34,759 bases of DNA, from the NCBI GenBank assembly GCA_012728855.1, contig JAAYEH010000287.1, forward strand, positions 1 through 34,759. Reading direction: 5' to 3'. The notes below the pieces were generated by a model, which saw only the letters and a program-made list of their open reading frames with translations, did no database searches and was not told where the DNA came from. Origin of the DNA: Rhodopirellula sp. GTDB taxonomy: Bacteria; Planctomycetota; Planctomycetia; Pirellulales; Thermoguttaceae. This document shows, in pieces, positions 15,188 through 23,506 of this stretch. Position 1 is the first letter of the stretch. Every line of letters begins with the position of its first letter. Position numbers and translations under genes: made by a program.

Positions 15188-17665
15188 TCATTGTCGTCGA
15201 AGCCTGGGATCATCGTAGCTTCGCCGCTGCCGTTCTTCCGCCGCTGAACCTCGCTGCAGGGCGATCCGCCGGGCAATCGCATCTCGCTGGATCGTCAGCG
15301 CCTGTGGATCCCGGCCGAACTCCGTCAGGCTCCGCGAGACGGGCACACATGCCTCACGTGCCACGTCGACATTGCCCGCCTGCCGCCCCAGCAGCCACAG
15401 GTACTCGTAGTCCTCCAGCCCGTCGCGGAGATTCGCCAGGCGGATACTGCCGATCGGCCCATCGATGCCCGGATAGAGCAGGATTCCGTCGCCATGCAAC
15501 CAGTCGTAATCGCCGCCCGTGGTGATGCTCCACTCCAATAGCGGGCCGAAGGCCGGATCGATCGGCCGGTCGTTGTGCTGCCGGCTCCAGATATTCACGC
15601 CCCAATACAACATCCCGTCCATCTTTTCTTGAAACGCTTGCCACCAGATCAATCGGCTCTCGATGAGCGGGTGATCGGCGAGCCAGTTCGCGTAAGGATA
15701 GCCCGGCCCCATGCAGACGTAGGCCCAGACCTGCAATCCCGCCGCACGGCATTTCTCGGCGTCCTCGAAGCGATAGGCCGGCGTTAGCGGACAGTTCCAA
15801 TCGACGTTCAACCGGCGCATCACCTCCGGATCCTGGGGCACTTTGGCAGTCGTGAGCGTTGGAATCTCGGGATAGCGATTCTTGATCATCCCGAAATACT
15901 CCCGCATCACCGGATAGAAATCCTCGCCCCGTTCATCAAATGTGTAGACGTAGGCCCGGTCCACGAGTGTGTTCTCCCGGAGCTTCCGCACGTAGGGATC
16001 GAGCCGATCGGTCAGACGCTGTTTGAACTCCGGCGTGTAAACCGACAACGGGCTCCAGCAAACCCACGTGCGGTCGCCGCGCTCCTCGACCAGGTTGAGC
16101 ACGTTGAACGCATTCAGTCCACCGTTCTTGTAGTGCAGCAAGTCCTCGATCGCAGGCGGATCTGTCCGTGAGATGTCGTCCGGATTGAGACGATGGCGGA
16201 GCAGGAAATCGCCGTATTGCTGCCGCAGCCCGGCGGAAAGGGGCCTTCCATACACCCGCTCCAAGAACCCGTCCATCAGCGCAAACGCCGTCTTGAGATG
16301 GCCCCGGGCGGGAACCTCGAATCCGTAAACATCCGCGCGAACCTCCACCTCCGCCGGTGGCCGATTCGCCGGACGAATCGTGACTCGCCCGGCATACTCG
16401 CCCGGCGGAGTCTCCGACGATGCCTGGACGGTCACCCAGACCGCCTGGGCGAACCCGGGCGGAACGTCCAAGCGAGCGACCGGCAGAAGTGGATCCGGCC
16501 ACCAGCCCGGCGACGCTTCCAAGTCGGCCGGGTGCGGACGGAGCTTGTCGACGCGAACGTAGCCGACCTGATGCCATTGGATCTGCTCGGCCGGAATTCG
16601 CCCGCCGCCGTGCCGGACCAGGTCGCTCACCTCGATCCTCACGTCCTCGAGCGGTTGCCCGTCGAGCGGCGGTAACAGCAAGATCTGGAAGCTCTCGTAC
16701 TCGCCTCGCGCCAGCGCGACTTTCGCTTGGCAGCGCCCCTCGCTCGCGCCCTGCGGCGGCGACGCTGAGGGCATAACCCTCCGCATGCTCGATTCAGTCC
16801 AGAGGGCATAGCCGCGCCCCTCGGCCGACGGCCCCAGTCGAAACGCCCGCTTCGCCGCGACTGTCTCGCCCCGGATGGCGTCGGTGGCACGGACTTGGAG
16901 GACATAGTCGCCCGGCTTCGCATCGGTCGGCGCCGTCCAATCGAATCGAATCGGGTCGCCGGCATCCCGCGACGACGCTTGCGCGAGCAGCCGCGAGCCA
17001 CTCGTGAGCTGTACATGCCAGTTCGCAGCCATGTTGACCGTGCCGAAAACGCCGACTGTTCCGGGGCCGTAAACCTCCGGCGATACAGAGAGTGACCGGA
17101 ACTCCAGCGGCAGCAATTCGACGCGTAGATCGTCGAACCATACCGTCCCTTTCGCTTTTCGTAGGAAGACGAAGACCGAGATCTTTCGCACCGGTTTGGC
17201 AACATCGAACACCAGTTCAGTCCGCTGCCAATCGTGGGTGCCGGGCTGGAAGCGGGCGATCTGTCCCCAGAGCGGTGTGCCGTCTGCATACTCCAAATCA
17301 AGGTACACGTTGTAGTCCTGCGCGACCTCGGCCCCTTGCGCCTTGCTCCAGCCCGAAATTCGGAAAGGATGACGCACGGGCGGATCAAGGAGGATGGTCC
17401 GGGCGGCGCCGGAAGTTCGCTCGATATCGCGGTTGGAGCAGCAAAGGGAGGAACGACCGCTGTGTGCGACGGAACTATCGATGCGGGCTCCCGTACCGAG
17501 CAATGTCCATCCGTCGCTCGCCTCGAAACCCGGCTCGGCCAGCAAGTTCCGGCCCGGCGGAGTCCCACCGGTAGCTTCCGAAGCTGCCGCAATAGCGGTC
17601 CATCCCAGAAGGATTGTGCCACAGGCCGCCAGGCAATGGGCAAGTCGTCGTTGATGAATTTGCAT
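15188..17665 (-). CDS. Secreted DUF4091 domain protein (glycoside-hydrolase-like)
   Basis: An 825-residue exported protein. A signal peptide (residues 1-28, ending AIAAASEA) is followed by a carbohydrate-binding-like jelly roll (about 35-180: NLLAEPGFEASDGWTLLGTG ... VWFDDLRVELL), beta-rich linker domains, and a C-terminal DUF4091 region with GLEDYEYLWLLGR, the hallmark of that family. The middle part (KTAFALMDGF ... VYTFDERGEDFYP ... WAYVCMGPGYPYANW) looks like a TIM barrel of the glycoside hydrolase clan. Start ATG 17665 is chosen for the perfect AGGAGG seven bases upstream; the open frame continues upstream into an inverted repeat and is not coding there. The substrate is unknown; polysaccharide degradation is inferred. 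Confidence 0.82.
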   Translation of the reverse strand: MQIHQRRLAHCLAACGTILLGWTAIAAASEATGGTPPGRNLLAEPGFEASDGWTLLGTGARIDSSVAHSGRSSLCCSNRDIERTSGAARTILLDPPVRHPFRISGWSKAQGAEVAQDYNVYLDLEYADGTPLWGQIARFQPGTHDWQRTELVFDVAKPVRKISVFVFLRKAKGTVWFDDLRVELLPLEFRSLSVSPEVYGPGTVGVFGTVNMAANWHVQLTSGSRLLAQASSRDAGDPIRFDWTAPTDAKPGDYVLQVRATDAIRGETVAAKRAFRLGPSAEGRGYALWTESSMRRVMPSASPPQGASEGRCQAKVALARGEYESFQILLLPPLDGQPLEDVRIEVSDLVRHGGGRIPAEQIQWHQVGYVRVDKLRPHPADLEASPGWWPDPLLPVARLDVPPGFAQAVWVTVQASSETPPGEYAGRVTIRPANRPPAEVEVRADVYGFEVPARGHLKTAFALMDGFLERVYGRPLSAGLRQQYGDFLLRHRLNPDDISRTDPPAIEDLLHYKNGGLNAFNVLNLVEERGDRTWVCWSPLSVYTPEFKQRLTDRLDPYVRKLRENTLVDRAYVYTFDERGEDFYPVMREYFGMIKNRYPEIPTLTTAKVPQDPEVMRRLNVDWNCPLTPAYRFEDAEKCRAAGLQVWAYVCMGPGYPYANWLADHPLIESRLIWWQAFQEKMDGMLYWGVNIWSRQHNDRPIDPAFGPLLEWSITTGGDYDWLHGDGILLYPGIDGPIGSIRLANLRDGLEDYEYLWLLGRQAGNVDVAREACVPVSRSLTEFGRDPQALTIQRDAIARRIALQRGSAAEERQRRSYDDPRLRRQ

Positions 17666-17705
17666 CGTCGTCCTCCTGAGGCGGCCTCTCGGCCGCAGGC
17701 AAAAT

Positions 17706-17800
17706 CGTTCAACCGCAACGGCCAACGGCCTGCGCGGCGCGCGGCAACAAAGCCCGCCACGGCACATCCCGCGCAGGCCGTTGGCCGTTGCGGTTAAACG
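17706..17800. repeat. Long inverted repeat, 32-bp arms with one mismatch
   Basis: Arms 17706-17737 and 17769-17800 are reverse complements except for one position; the inner 27 bp (17711-17737 and 17769-17795) are perfect. The loop is 31 nt. The core contains GGCCAACGGCC. It sits upstream of the DUF4091 gene and close to the 3' end of the ceramidase-like gene, both on the minus strand, so it could end one transcript or be a non-autonomous mobile element. Confidence 0.92.
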
Positions 17801-17845
17801 AACCAAACATGTGCGCACTGCGCATAGAAGTTATGCGTAAAGACG

Positions 17846-19324
17846 TCACTTACCCGGCATTACGTCGTGAAATAGCTCGACCAACGTCGCGCGGATCTTC
17901 GGGTCGGCAAACCGTTCCAGGCAACTGCTGCGGGCGTCCCAGGTTTCGTAACCGCCCAAGGCGTGTTGCTCGGGCGTCGGCAGATATCCGTGATACTGGT
18001 TCGCCAGCTCGATGAGGAAGGTGCTGTCCGACGGACTCGCCTGCTTCAGAGCCAGGCCGGTCTCCGCAAATACCTCGCAGGGGATCGCGCCGATCAGCAA
18101 GTCGCCGACCCGTATGGCCTGGAGCTTGACCGACACGGTCTCGGGGTACTCACTGAGCAACAGCGCTTCGTTGGCGTAGATGGGCGTCCACGGATGCACC
18201 GACTGGATCTGACCGGCTTGGACGGTTTTGGCCCAGCCGATGCGGTCGGAATCCGGCCGCCGTACGGCTAACTCGATGTCTCGCTCACCCATAGCAAGCG
18301 TCGCCGAACTGCGATGATCGATCGCATCCACCACGCGGCTCACTTCAGCGGCCACGGCAGCGCCGACATCTTCCATCCGCGTCCAGGGCTGAATCTTATC
18401 GGGCGCCTGGCGGAAGTCGGTTCCAGCGCCGATATTGCCGCTGGTTCCGTTCGATAACATTCCGACGAACGGCGGTCGGCCCGGGCCCGAATTCAGCCGC
18501 TCGCCCAACTGCCGCGAGAAGACTCCGAAATAGTCGGCGCTGACTTGCCGCCGCTCGTATCCGCCCACATAGTGGATCGAGAAGTTCGCTAGGACGGCGA
18601 GCGGGCTGCCGTCGGCGTGGCGAACGGAGAGCACACCGATCTCGGGATCGACTGGTCCGGCCGGCCTCACCAGGTCGGCGCTGCCGCGCGGAGGATTGAA
18701 GCGGACCCGGTCGCTCGTTTCGCCGAACGGATTCGGCGGGATGGTGCCGGGCTTCATCCACCAGCGGCGGTTATGGCAGTATTCCGGCTTCCGGCCGGAG
18801 CCCCAGCCGATTTTTGCCGGAGCAAGTTGCCTGGTGGCTTGAATGACTGCCGCGGCGATCTGCCGAACGAGCATCTCGTAGAACTGCTTGTCGAGTTCGC
18901 CAGCGCCCAAGCCGACTCGTGGAGCGGCATGGGTATGCGTGGCGGACATGAGCATCCGGCACGGCGGCAGGCCGGTCTCGCGCTGGACGATCTGCTTGGC
19001 CCGGTCGAAGTACTCTCCCGGAACGACCGTCAGGTCGCACACGCAAAGCGCGATCCGCTGGTTGCCGTCGTCGAGCACCAAGGCGCGGGCGTAGAGATCG
19101 TCGTGGACGGCTTCCACGGGCCCGAGCTTCATGAAGTAGCCTTCCAGCGAGACACCGATGGCCGGAGTGATTTTGGCCGTGGACGCTCCGGCGCGGAGAA
19201 CGACGCGGTCGCCGTCCGCCGCGGTCTTTGCTTCGTCGGCCCGCAACAGCGCCGGGGCCGCGACTGATGTCACCGCTGCCGTGAGAAAGGTTCGCCGGTT
19301 CAGTCTGTTCCTCGATTTCCCCAT
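17846..19324 (-). CDS. Tat-exported neutral/alkaline ceramidase-like hydrolase
   Basis: A 492-residue protein with a twin-arginine signal (NRRTFLTAAVTSVAAPALL, residues 9-27) and the N-terminal domain of neutral/alkaline non-lysosomal ceramidases. The zinc-site segment SATHTHAAPRVG (HTH at 130-132) corresponds to the STHTHSGPG motif of ceramidases, and ITPAIGVSLEGY precedes it as in the family. Ceramidases split the N-acyl bond of ceramide; in planctomycetes many such paralogues exist and the real substrate is unknown. Start ATG 19324 is chosen because it places the RR motif near the N-terminus and follows GGGAGAG; the frame is open for 53 more codons upstream, which look non-coding. Confidence 0.82.
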   Translation of the reverse strand: MGKSRNRLNRRTFLTAAVTSVAAPALLRADEAKTAADGDRVVLRAGASTAKITPAIGVSLEGYFMKLGPVEAVHDDLYARALVLDDGNQRIALCVCDLTVVPGEYFDRAKQIVQRETGLPPCRMLMSATHTHAAPRVGLGAGELDKQFYEMLVRQIAAAVIQATRQLAPAKIGWGSGRKPEYCHNRRWWMKPGTIPPNPFGETSDRVRFNPPRGSADLVRPAGPVDPEIGVLSVRHADGSPLAVLANFSIHYVGGYERRQVSADYFGVFSRQLGERLNSGPGRPPFVGMLSNGTSGNIGAGTDFRQAPDKIQPWTRMEDVGAAVAAEVSRVVDAIDHRSSATLAMGERDIELAVRRPDSDRIGWAKTVQAGQIQSVHPWTPIYANEALLLSEYPETVSVKLQAIRVGDLLIGAIPCEVFAETGLALKQASPSDSTFLIELANQYHGYLPTPEQHALGGYETWDARSSCLERFADPKIRATLVELFHDVMPGK

Positions 19325-19402
19325 CAGGTCTCTCCCTCGATCAAGACTCGGCCGGACACCCGCGACGATTCGATCAGTGTACGCTTGCAGCGCTTTTTTT
19401 GT

Positions 19403-19416
19403 CCAGCCGCGGCTGG
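19403..19416. repeat. 14-bp perfect palindrome next to a T7 run
   Basis: CCAGCCGCGGCTGG lies in the divergent region between the ceramidase-like gene and the Lrp-domain gene, just after seven T residues (about 19393-19400). It could be an operator. A -10-like TAGAAT follows at 19449-19454, but no well-spaced -35 element is seen. Confidence 0.35.
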
Positions 19417-19562
19417 CGTCTTGATTTTCGCCGCCCGCCGTACTACTGTAGAATCCCTGAGACAAAGGGAAACGCGGCGGCAAGTGCCGAACACGCCAGG
19501 CGGGCCACGGCAGGTGGTGTTTCCGTGCCTTTCACGCACCGTATCGGGAGGAGGTCGGCGAA

Positions 19563-19811
19563 ATGATTCGGGCGCTGGTTCTGATGAACGTCGAGCGGGG
19601 GCAAGTGCCGGCAACGGCCAAACGGCTCGCAGATATGGATGAGGTCGTCGACGTCTACTCGACGGCGGGCGACTTCGATCTGGTGGCGCTGATCCAAAGC
19701 GAGGAGTACGAGCGACTCGCCGAGATCGTCACCGAGAAGCTGCAGGCGATCGAAGCCGTCTGCCGCACAACCACATTGATGGCGTTTCGGAATTACAAAT
19801 TCTCTCCGTGA
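19563..19811 (+). CDS. Stand-alone Lrp/AsnC ligand-binding domain (RAM domain) protein
   Basis: An 82-residue protein equal to the effector-binding domain of Lrp/AsnC regulators without the DNA-binding HTH. The pattern ALVLMNVERGQVPATAKRLADMDEVVDVYSTAGDFDLVALIQSEEYERLAEIVTEKLQAIEAV is typical. Such proteins form ring oligomers that bind amino acids; their partner is generally unknown. It ends within the start region of trpD and precedes trpD, trpC and trpF, which suggests it may sense an amino acid for that pathway. GGAGGTCGGCGAA precedes ATG 19563. Confidence 0.87.
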   Translation: MIRALVLMNVERGQVPATAKRLADMDEVVDVYSTAGDFDLVALIQSEEYERLAEIVTEKLQAIEAVCRTTTLMAFRNYKFSP

Positions 19812-19825
19812 GGCGCCGGAAGATC

Positions 19826-20866
19826 ATGATTCGATCGGCTCTACGAAAACTGACGACGGGTGGGCATCTCCAGGAAGATGAGATTTCGACAATCATCGGA
19901 GGCATCCGCAGCGGCGAGATCACCGACGTGCAAATTGCCGGCTTCTTGGTCGCCCTGCTGATGAAGGGACCGACGGTCCGGGAAGTCGCCGCCACCGCCC
20001 GCGCCATGCGGGCCAACTGCGAGCGCATTTCTCCCAAGATCGAGGGCGATCTGCTCGACACGTGCGGCACGGGCGGCGGACGAACCACGTTCAACTGCTC
20101 TTCCGCCGTGGCGGTGGTGGCGGCCGCCGGCGGCGCCGCGGTCGCCAAGCACGGCAGCCGTTCCCTCTCCTCGCTCTCCGGCAGCGCTGATGTGCTGGAG
20201 AAGTTGGGCGTGGCGATCGATCTTTCTCCCCGGCAAGCGGAACGGCTGATCGAAACCACCGGCATCAGCTTCCTCTACGCTCCCAACTTTCATCCGGTGA
20301 TGCACCGCGTGCTGCCGCCCGAGATGGCTCTGGGGATCAAGACCATCTTCTACACGATCATCGGGCCGCTGATCAACCCGGCCGACGCCAAGTGCCACGT
20401 GCTCGGCGTCTACCGGCCGGAACTCGTGGAGATGGTTGCCGATATCCTTGTCGAACTCGGTTTCAAGCACGCGATGGTCGTTCACGGTCTCGACGGACTG
20501 GATGAGATGTCCGTGATCGGCAAGACCACCGTCGCCGAAGTGAAGGACGGCTGGGCCAAAAAGTACGAAATCACTCCGGAACAACTCGGCCTGCCTCGCT
20601 CGACCTACGAGGAACTGGCCGGCGGCACTCCCCAGGAGAATGCCGACATTCTGCGGGGGATTTTCCGTGGTGAACTGCGGGACGCCCGGCGCGACATGGT
20701 GCTGGCCAACGCCGCCGCCGCACTCACCGTCAGCGGCAAGGCCGATGATCTTCGCGCCGGCGTCAAGATGGCGGCCGACCTGATCGACCGCGGGGCCGCC
20801 GAGGAAAAACTGCGAGAGTGGATCGAGCAGTCGAATCGGATCGTCCAGTCGGAGAACACGAAGTGA
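19826..20866 (+). CDS. trpD: Anthranilate phosphoribosyltransferase
   Basis: Transfers phosphoribosyl from PRPP to anthranilate in tryptophan synthesis. The PRPP-binding DTCGTGGG and TFNCSS motifs, KHGSRSLSSLSGSADVLEKLG and the IIGPLINPA segment identify it; 346 residues is normal. ATG 19826 follows CGGAAG; an alternative GTG at 19808 overlaps the previous stop. Two positions differ from the common pattern: KHGSR instead of KHGNR, and LGIKTIFYTIIGPL where LGIRTIFNLLGPL is usual. These lie at the anthranilate site. The stop overlaps the GTG of trpC by four bases (20863-20866). Confidence 0.93.
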   Translation: MIRSALRKLTTGGHLQEDEISTIIGGIRSGEITDVQIAGFLVALLMKGPTVREVAATARAMRANCERISPKIEGDLLDTCGTGGGRTTFNCSSAVAVVAAAGGAAVAKHGSRSLSSLSGSADVLEKLGVAIDLSPRQAERLIETTGISFLYAPNFHPVMHRVLPPEMALGIKTIFYTIIGPLINPADAKCHVLGVYRPELVEMVADILVELGFKHAMVVHGLDGLDEMSVIGKTTVAEVKDGWAKKYEITPEQLGLPRSTYEELAGGTPQENADILRGIFRGELRDARRDMVLANAAAALTVSGKADDLRAGVKMAADLIDRGAAEEKLREWIEQSNRIVQSENTK

Positions 20867-21627
20867 GCCTCCCCGAGGGCCACCGCGGATTTTCCGCGGC
20901 CTTGAAAGCGGCTCGCGCCGCCGGGCGCGCGCCGCTGATCGGCGAGATCAAATGCCGCAGCCCCAAAGAAGGCGATCTGTTGGCTGGCAGAGATCCGGTC
21001 GCCCTGGCGGCCACGATGCAGTCAGCCGGCGCGGCATGCATCTCCGTGGTGACCGAGTCGGAGCATTTCGGAGGAAGCCCTGAGCTGTTGGCGGCCGTGG
21101 CTGCGGCCGTCTCCGTCCCGGTTCTCCGCAAGGACTTCATCACCGACGCGCGCGGGGTGCGCCGCACCCGGGATCTCGGCGCATCCTGTATGCTCTTGAT
21201 GCTCGCGGTCCTCGACTGGCCCGAACTGGTCGAACTCCACCACGAGGCGCACCGCCTCGGACTGGAGACGCTGGTCGAGGTGCATGATGAGACGGAACTC
21301 CGCCGCGCTCTGGCGTTGGATCTCGATCTGCTGGGCATCAACAATCGCGACATCCGCGCGCTGGAAACCGACAACGGCACCGTGGCCAATACGCTGCGGC
21401 TGCTGCGTCTGGTTCCGCCCGAAGTGTCGGCGATCAGTGAAAGCGCGATTTCCACCGCCGACGAAGCTCGATCGGTTCTCAACGCCGGCGCTCTGGGCGT
21501 GCTCATCGGCACCTCCATTCTTCGAGCCCCCGATACCGCCAGCCGCGTGGCCTATCTGTCCCAGGCCCTTCCTGACGCGCTCGATCCCATCCGGAATCCA
21601 AGAACAATCTCCGACGCTCATCACTAA
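20863..21627 (+). CDS. trpC: Indole-3-glycerol phosphate synthase
   Basis: Closes the indole ring from carboxyphenylaminodeoxyribulose phosphate. A 254-residue TIM barrel with the catalytic and binding motifs GEIKCRSPKEG, SVVTESEHFGGS, LRKDFI, LETLVEVHDETEL, GINNRDI, SAISESAI and GVLIGTSIL. GTG 20863 is the start because it overlaps the trpD stop as GTGA and has GGAG upstream, giving coupled translation; this leaves a short N-terminus, which is common in lineages where the first helix is reduced. Confidence 0.95.
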   Translation: MSLPEGHRGFSAALKAARAAGRAPLIGEIKCRSPKEGDLLAGRDPVALAATMQSAGAACISVVTESEHFGGSPELLAAVAAAVSVPVLRKDFITDARGVRRTRDLGASCMLLMLAVLDWPELVELHHEAHRLGLETLVEVHDETELRRALALDLDLLGINNRDIRALETDNGTVANTLRLLRLVPPEVSAISESAISTADEARSVLNAGALGVLIGTSILRAPDTASRVAYLSQALPDALDPIRNPRTISDAHH

Positions 21628-21637
21628 GCAGCGGATC

Positions 21638-22321
21638 ATGGTTCGAGTCAAAATCTGCGGCAACACCGATGCGGACCAGGTCCGGGCGTGCGTCGAGGCG
21701 GGGGCCGACTGCCTGGGCTTCGTCGTTGAATACCCGATCGACGTCCCTTGGAATCTCGGCCGCGCTGAGGCAAAGAGTTTGCTCGATCGGGTTCCGCCTC
21801 TGGTGAGTCGCGCGGTGGTGACGGGCGGATCCCCGCAGACCGTTCTGGCAATCGCTCGCACGCTGAGGCCGCACCTGCTGCAATTGCACACCGACAACCC
21901 GCTGGCGGAGACCGAATATCTTGCCCGGGAACTAGCCTCGCTCGGCATCGCCCTGGTCCGCGCGTTGCGGATCGACGTAGCCACGGGGGAGGCTTGCGGC
22001 GAGGTGAAAGACCCCATCGAAGCCGCCCTGGCCCTCGAACGGACCGGCCTCGCCGCGGTTCTGCTCGACGCGAGAACGCCGAACATGCCCGCCGGGACGG
22101 GCGTAAGCGTGGATTGGCCGACTGCGCGGGCCGTCCGCGAAGCGCTGTCGATTCCGTTGGTTCTCGCGGGCGGGCTGACACCGTCAAACGTCCGCACCGC
22201 CGTCGAGACGGTGCGACCGTATGCGGTGGATGTGATCACCGGGGTGGAAGCATCCAGACGCGTGAAGGATCCGGCCTTAATTCGCCGTTTTGTAAGGGAA
22301 GCGAGCCGGCGGCCATGTTAG
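21638..22321 (+). CDS. trpF: Phosphoribosylanthranilate isomerase
   Basis: Performs the Amadori rearrangement between the TrpD and TrpC steps. The 227-residue barrel shows KICGNT with the catalytic cysteine near the start, DARTPNMPAGTGVSVDW with the catalytic aspartate, and the phosphate site LAGGLTPSNV. ATG 21638 lies 10 bp after the trpC stop. With trpD and trpC it forms a three-gene run; trpE, trpG, trpA and trpB are not in the window. Confidence 0.94.
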   Translation: MVRVKICGNTDADQVRACVEAGADCLGFVVEYPIDVPWNLGRAEAKSLLDRVPPLVSRAVVTGGSPQTVLAIARTLRPHLLQLHTDNPLAETEYLARELASLGIALVRALRIDVATGEACGEVKDPIEAALALERTGLAAVLLDARTPNMPAGTGVSVDWPTARAVREALSIPLVLAGGLTPSNVRTAVETVRPYAVDVITGVEASRRVKDPALIRRFVREASRRPC

Positions 22322-22670
22322 GATTGCTCGAGAAATAATTGGCGGTCAAGTCCGTCTCTTCGGCGAAGCGATTGCCTCGGAAAACTTGCCCGCCGCCGGC
22401 GGGGTCGAATACAATAGGCAGTTGAAGCCGACCGGGCGTTGGGAATTCACGGAAGCGGCTGGGGGCGAAGCAGGGTGGCGTCTGCTTCCGCGAATCTCCT
22501 GCATGTCCGGCCGATTGTCCCATTAAAGGGTAGCCGTTGACGGGGCGGGAAGGAAGGGGACAGGTCCATGTTTTCGGGCAACGTCTTTGTCGTCAAAGTA
22601 CATCAATCGGCCGAAAAATGGACCAGTCCCCCGCCGCCCCGTGAACGGCTACCATGAAGGGAGTTGTGTC
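22322..22670. other. Intergenic region after trpF
   Basis: No gene is supported. The right half is taken up by a 125-bp palindromic element (22529-22653). No clear terminator for the trp genes and no convincing promoter were seen in the left half. Confidence 0.55.
22529..22653. repeat. 125-bp imperfect palindromic element with GGGGAC..GGTCCAT tags
   Basis: The ends GGTAGCCGTTGACGGGGCGG (from 22529) and its near-reverse-complement ending at 22653 differ at one base. Inside them a second inverted pair, GGGGACAGGTCCATGTTTTCGG (left) and its counterpart read from AAAAATGGACCAGTCCCC (right), continues the stem. The central loop is about 30 nt. The right end stops 4 bases short of the AAGGGAG ribosome binding site of the DUF4058 gene. 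Confidence 0.9.
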
Positions 22671-23426
22671 ATGCCTGTGCATGATTGGACGCGAGTCGGC
22701 GACGGAACTTTCCACGATTTTCATTATTCGTGGGTGTTGGAGATCAAGCGCGCTCTGAAGCGCGGGCTTCTGCCCGATGGGTACTATGTCATGGCCGAAC
22801 AGTTCGGAGGCGACCTCGGCGCCCCGGATGTCCTGACGCTCCAGGCGGCGGACGCGACGCCCGAGTCGGCAGGCGGCCTTTCGGGAACCGCGACGCTCAC
22901 CGAAACGCCTCCGCTGGTGCATGCGCGAGCGACGATCGAGAGAGACCACTACGCACGTGTGCAGCGGACCCTTGTTATCCGCCACACGAGCAACGACCGC
23001 GTCGTGGCGATGATCGAGGTTCTATCACGGGGGAATACGTCGAGCCGACACTCCATGCGATCGTTCTTGGACAAAGCGGTCGCCGCTCTCGACAGCGGAG
23101 TTCATCTCTTGCTGGTCGACGTTCACCCCCCGGGGGCTCGTGACCCGCACGGCATTCACGGATCCCTGCTGAGCGAGATAGGAACCGAGGAGTACGTGCT
23201 GCCGCGAGATCGTCCCTTGACCGCCGTGGCCTACACGGGCGGAATTACCGTCGATGCCTTTGCCGCCCACTTTGCCGTTGGAGAACCGATTCCCGAAATG
23301 CCGCTTTTTCTCACCCGTGAGAATTACATTCTCGTGCCGCTGGAACCGGCTTACATGGCCGCCTGGGAGGATGTTCCGCAACGGTATCAGGAGGTGCTTC
23401 GTGGCTCGTCCGTCGAGAAGCGATAG
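22671..23426 (+). CDS. DUF4058 family protein
   Basis: A 251-residue protein of unknown function. The opening MPVHDWTRVGDGTFHDFHYSWVLEI and ALKRGLLPDGYYVMAEQ match DUF4058 proteins, which are common in planctomycetes and cyanobacteria. The middle part VVAMIEVLSRGNTS and VHLLLVDVHPPGARDPHG has the look of a conserved alpha/beta core with acidic residues. No signal peptide is seen, so it is probably cytoplasmic. ATG 22671 is chosen because AAGGGAG lies seven bases upstream; the open frame continues into the adjacent palindromic element. Confidence 0.8.
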   Translation: MPVHDWTRVGDGTFHDFHYSWVLEIKRALKRGLLPDGYYVMAEQFGGDLGAPDVLTLQAADATPESAGGLSGTATLTETPPLVHARATIERDHYARVQRTLVIRHTSNDRVVAMIEVLSRGNTSSRHSMRSFLDKAVAALDSGVHLLLVDVHPPGARDPHGIHGSLLSEIGTEEYVLPRDRPLTAVAYTGGITVDAFAAHFAVGEPIPEMPLFLTRENYILVPLEPAYMAAWEDVPQRYQEVLRGSSVEKR

Positions 23427-23506
23427 ACGGAATCAGAGGTCACACCAGGTATCCCGTCCCGGGGACCAACGAACATGACGCACGGAAACAACACTCGCCC
23501 TGATCC

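Noticed and set aside
15087..15218. Small plus-strand ORF after accC starting MSRAISPLGALR
   Set aside because: It has a weak ribosome binding site but only 43 codons, an arginine-rich translation and overlaps the end of the convergent DUF4091 gene; probably chance or the remnant of a lost gene.
19385..19402. Intrinsic terminator before the Lrp-domain gene
   Set aside because: CGCTTGCAGCG followed by CTTTTTTT has only a 4-bp stem, and no plus-strand gene ends there.
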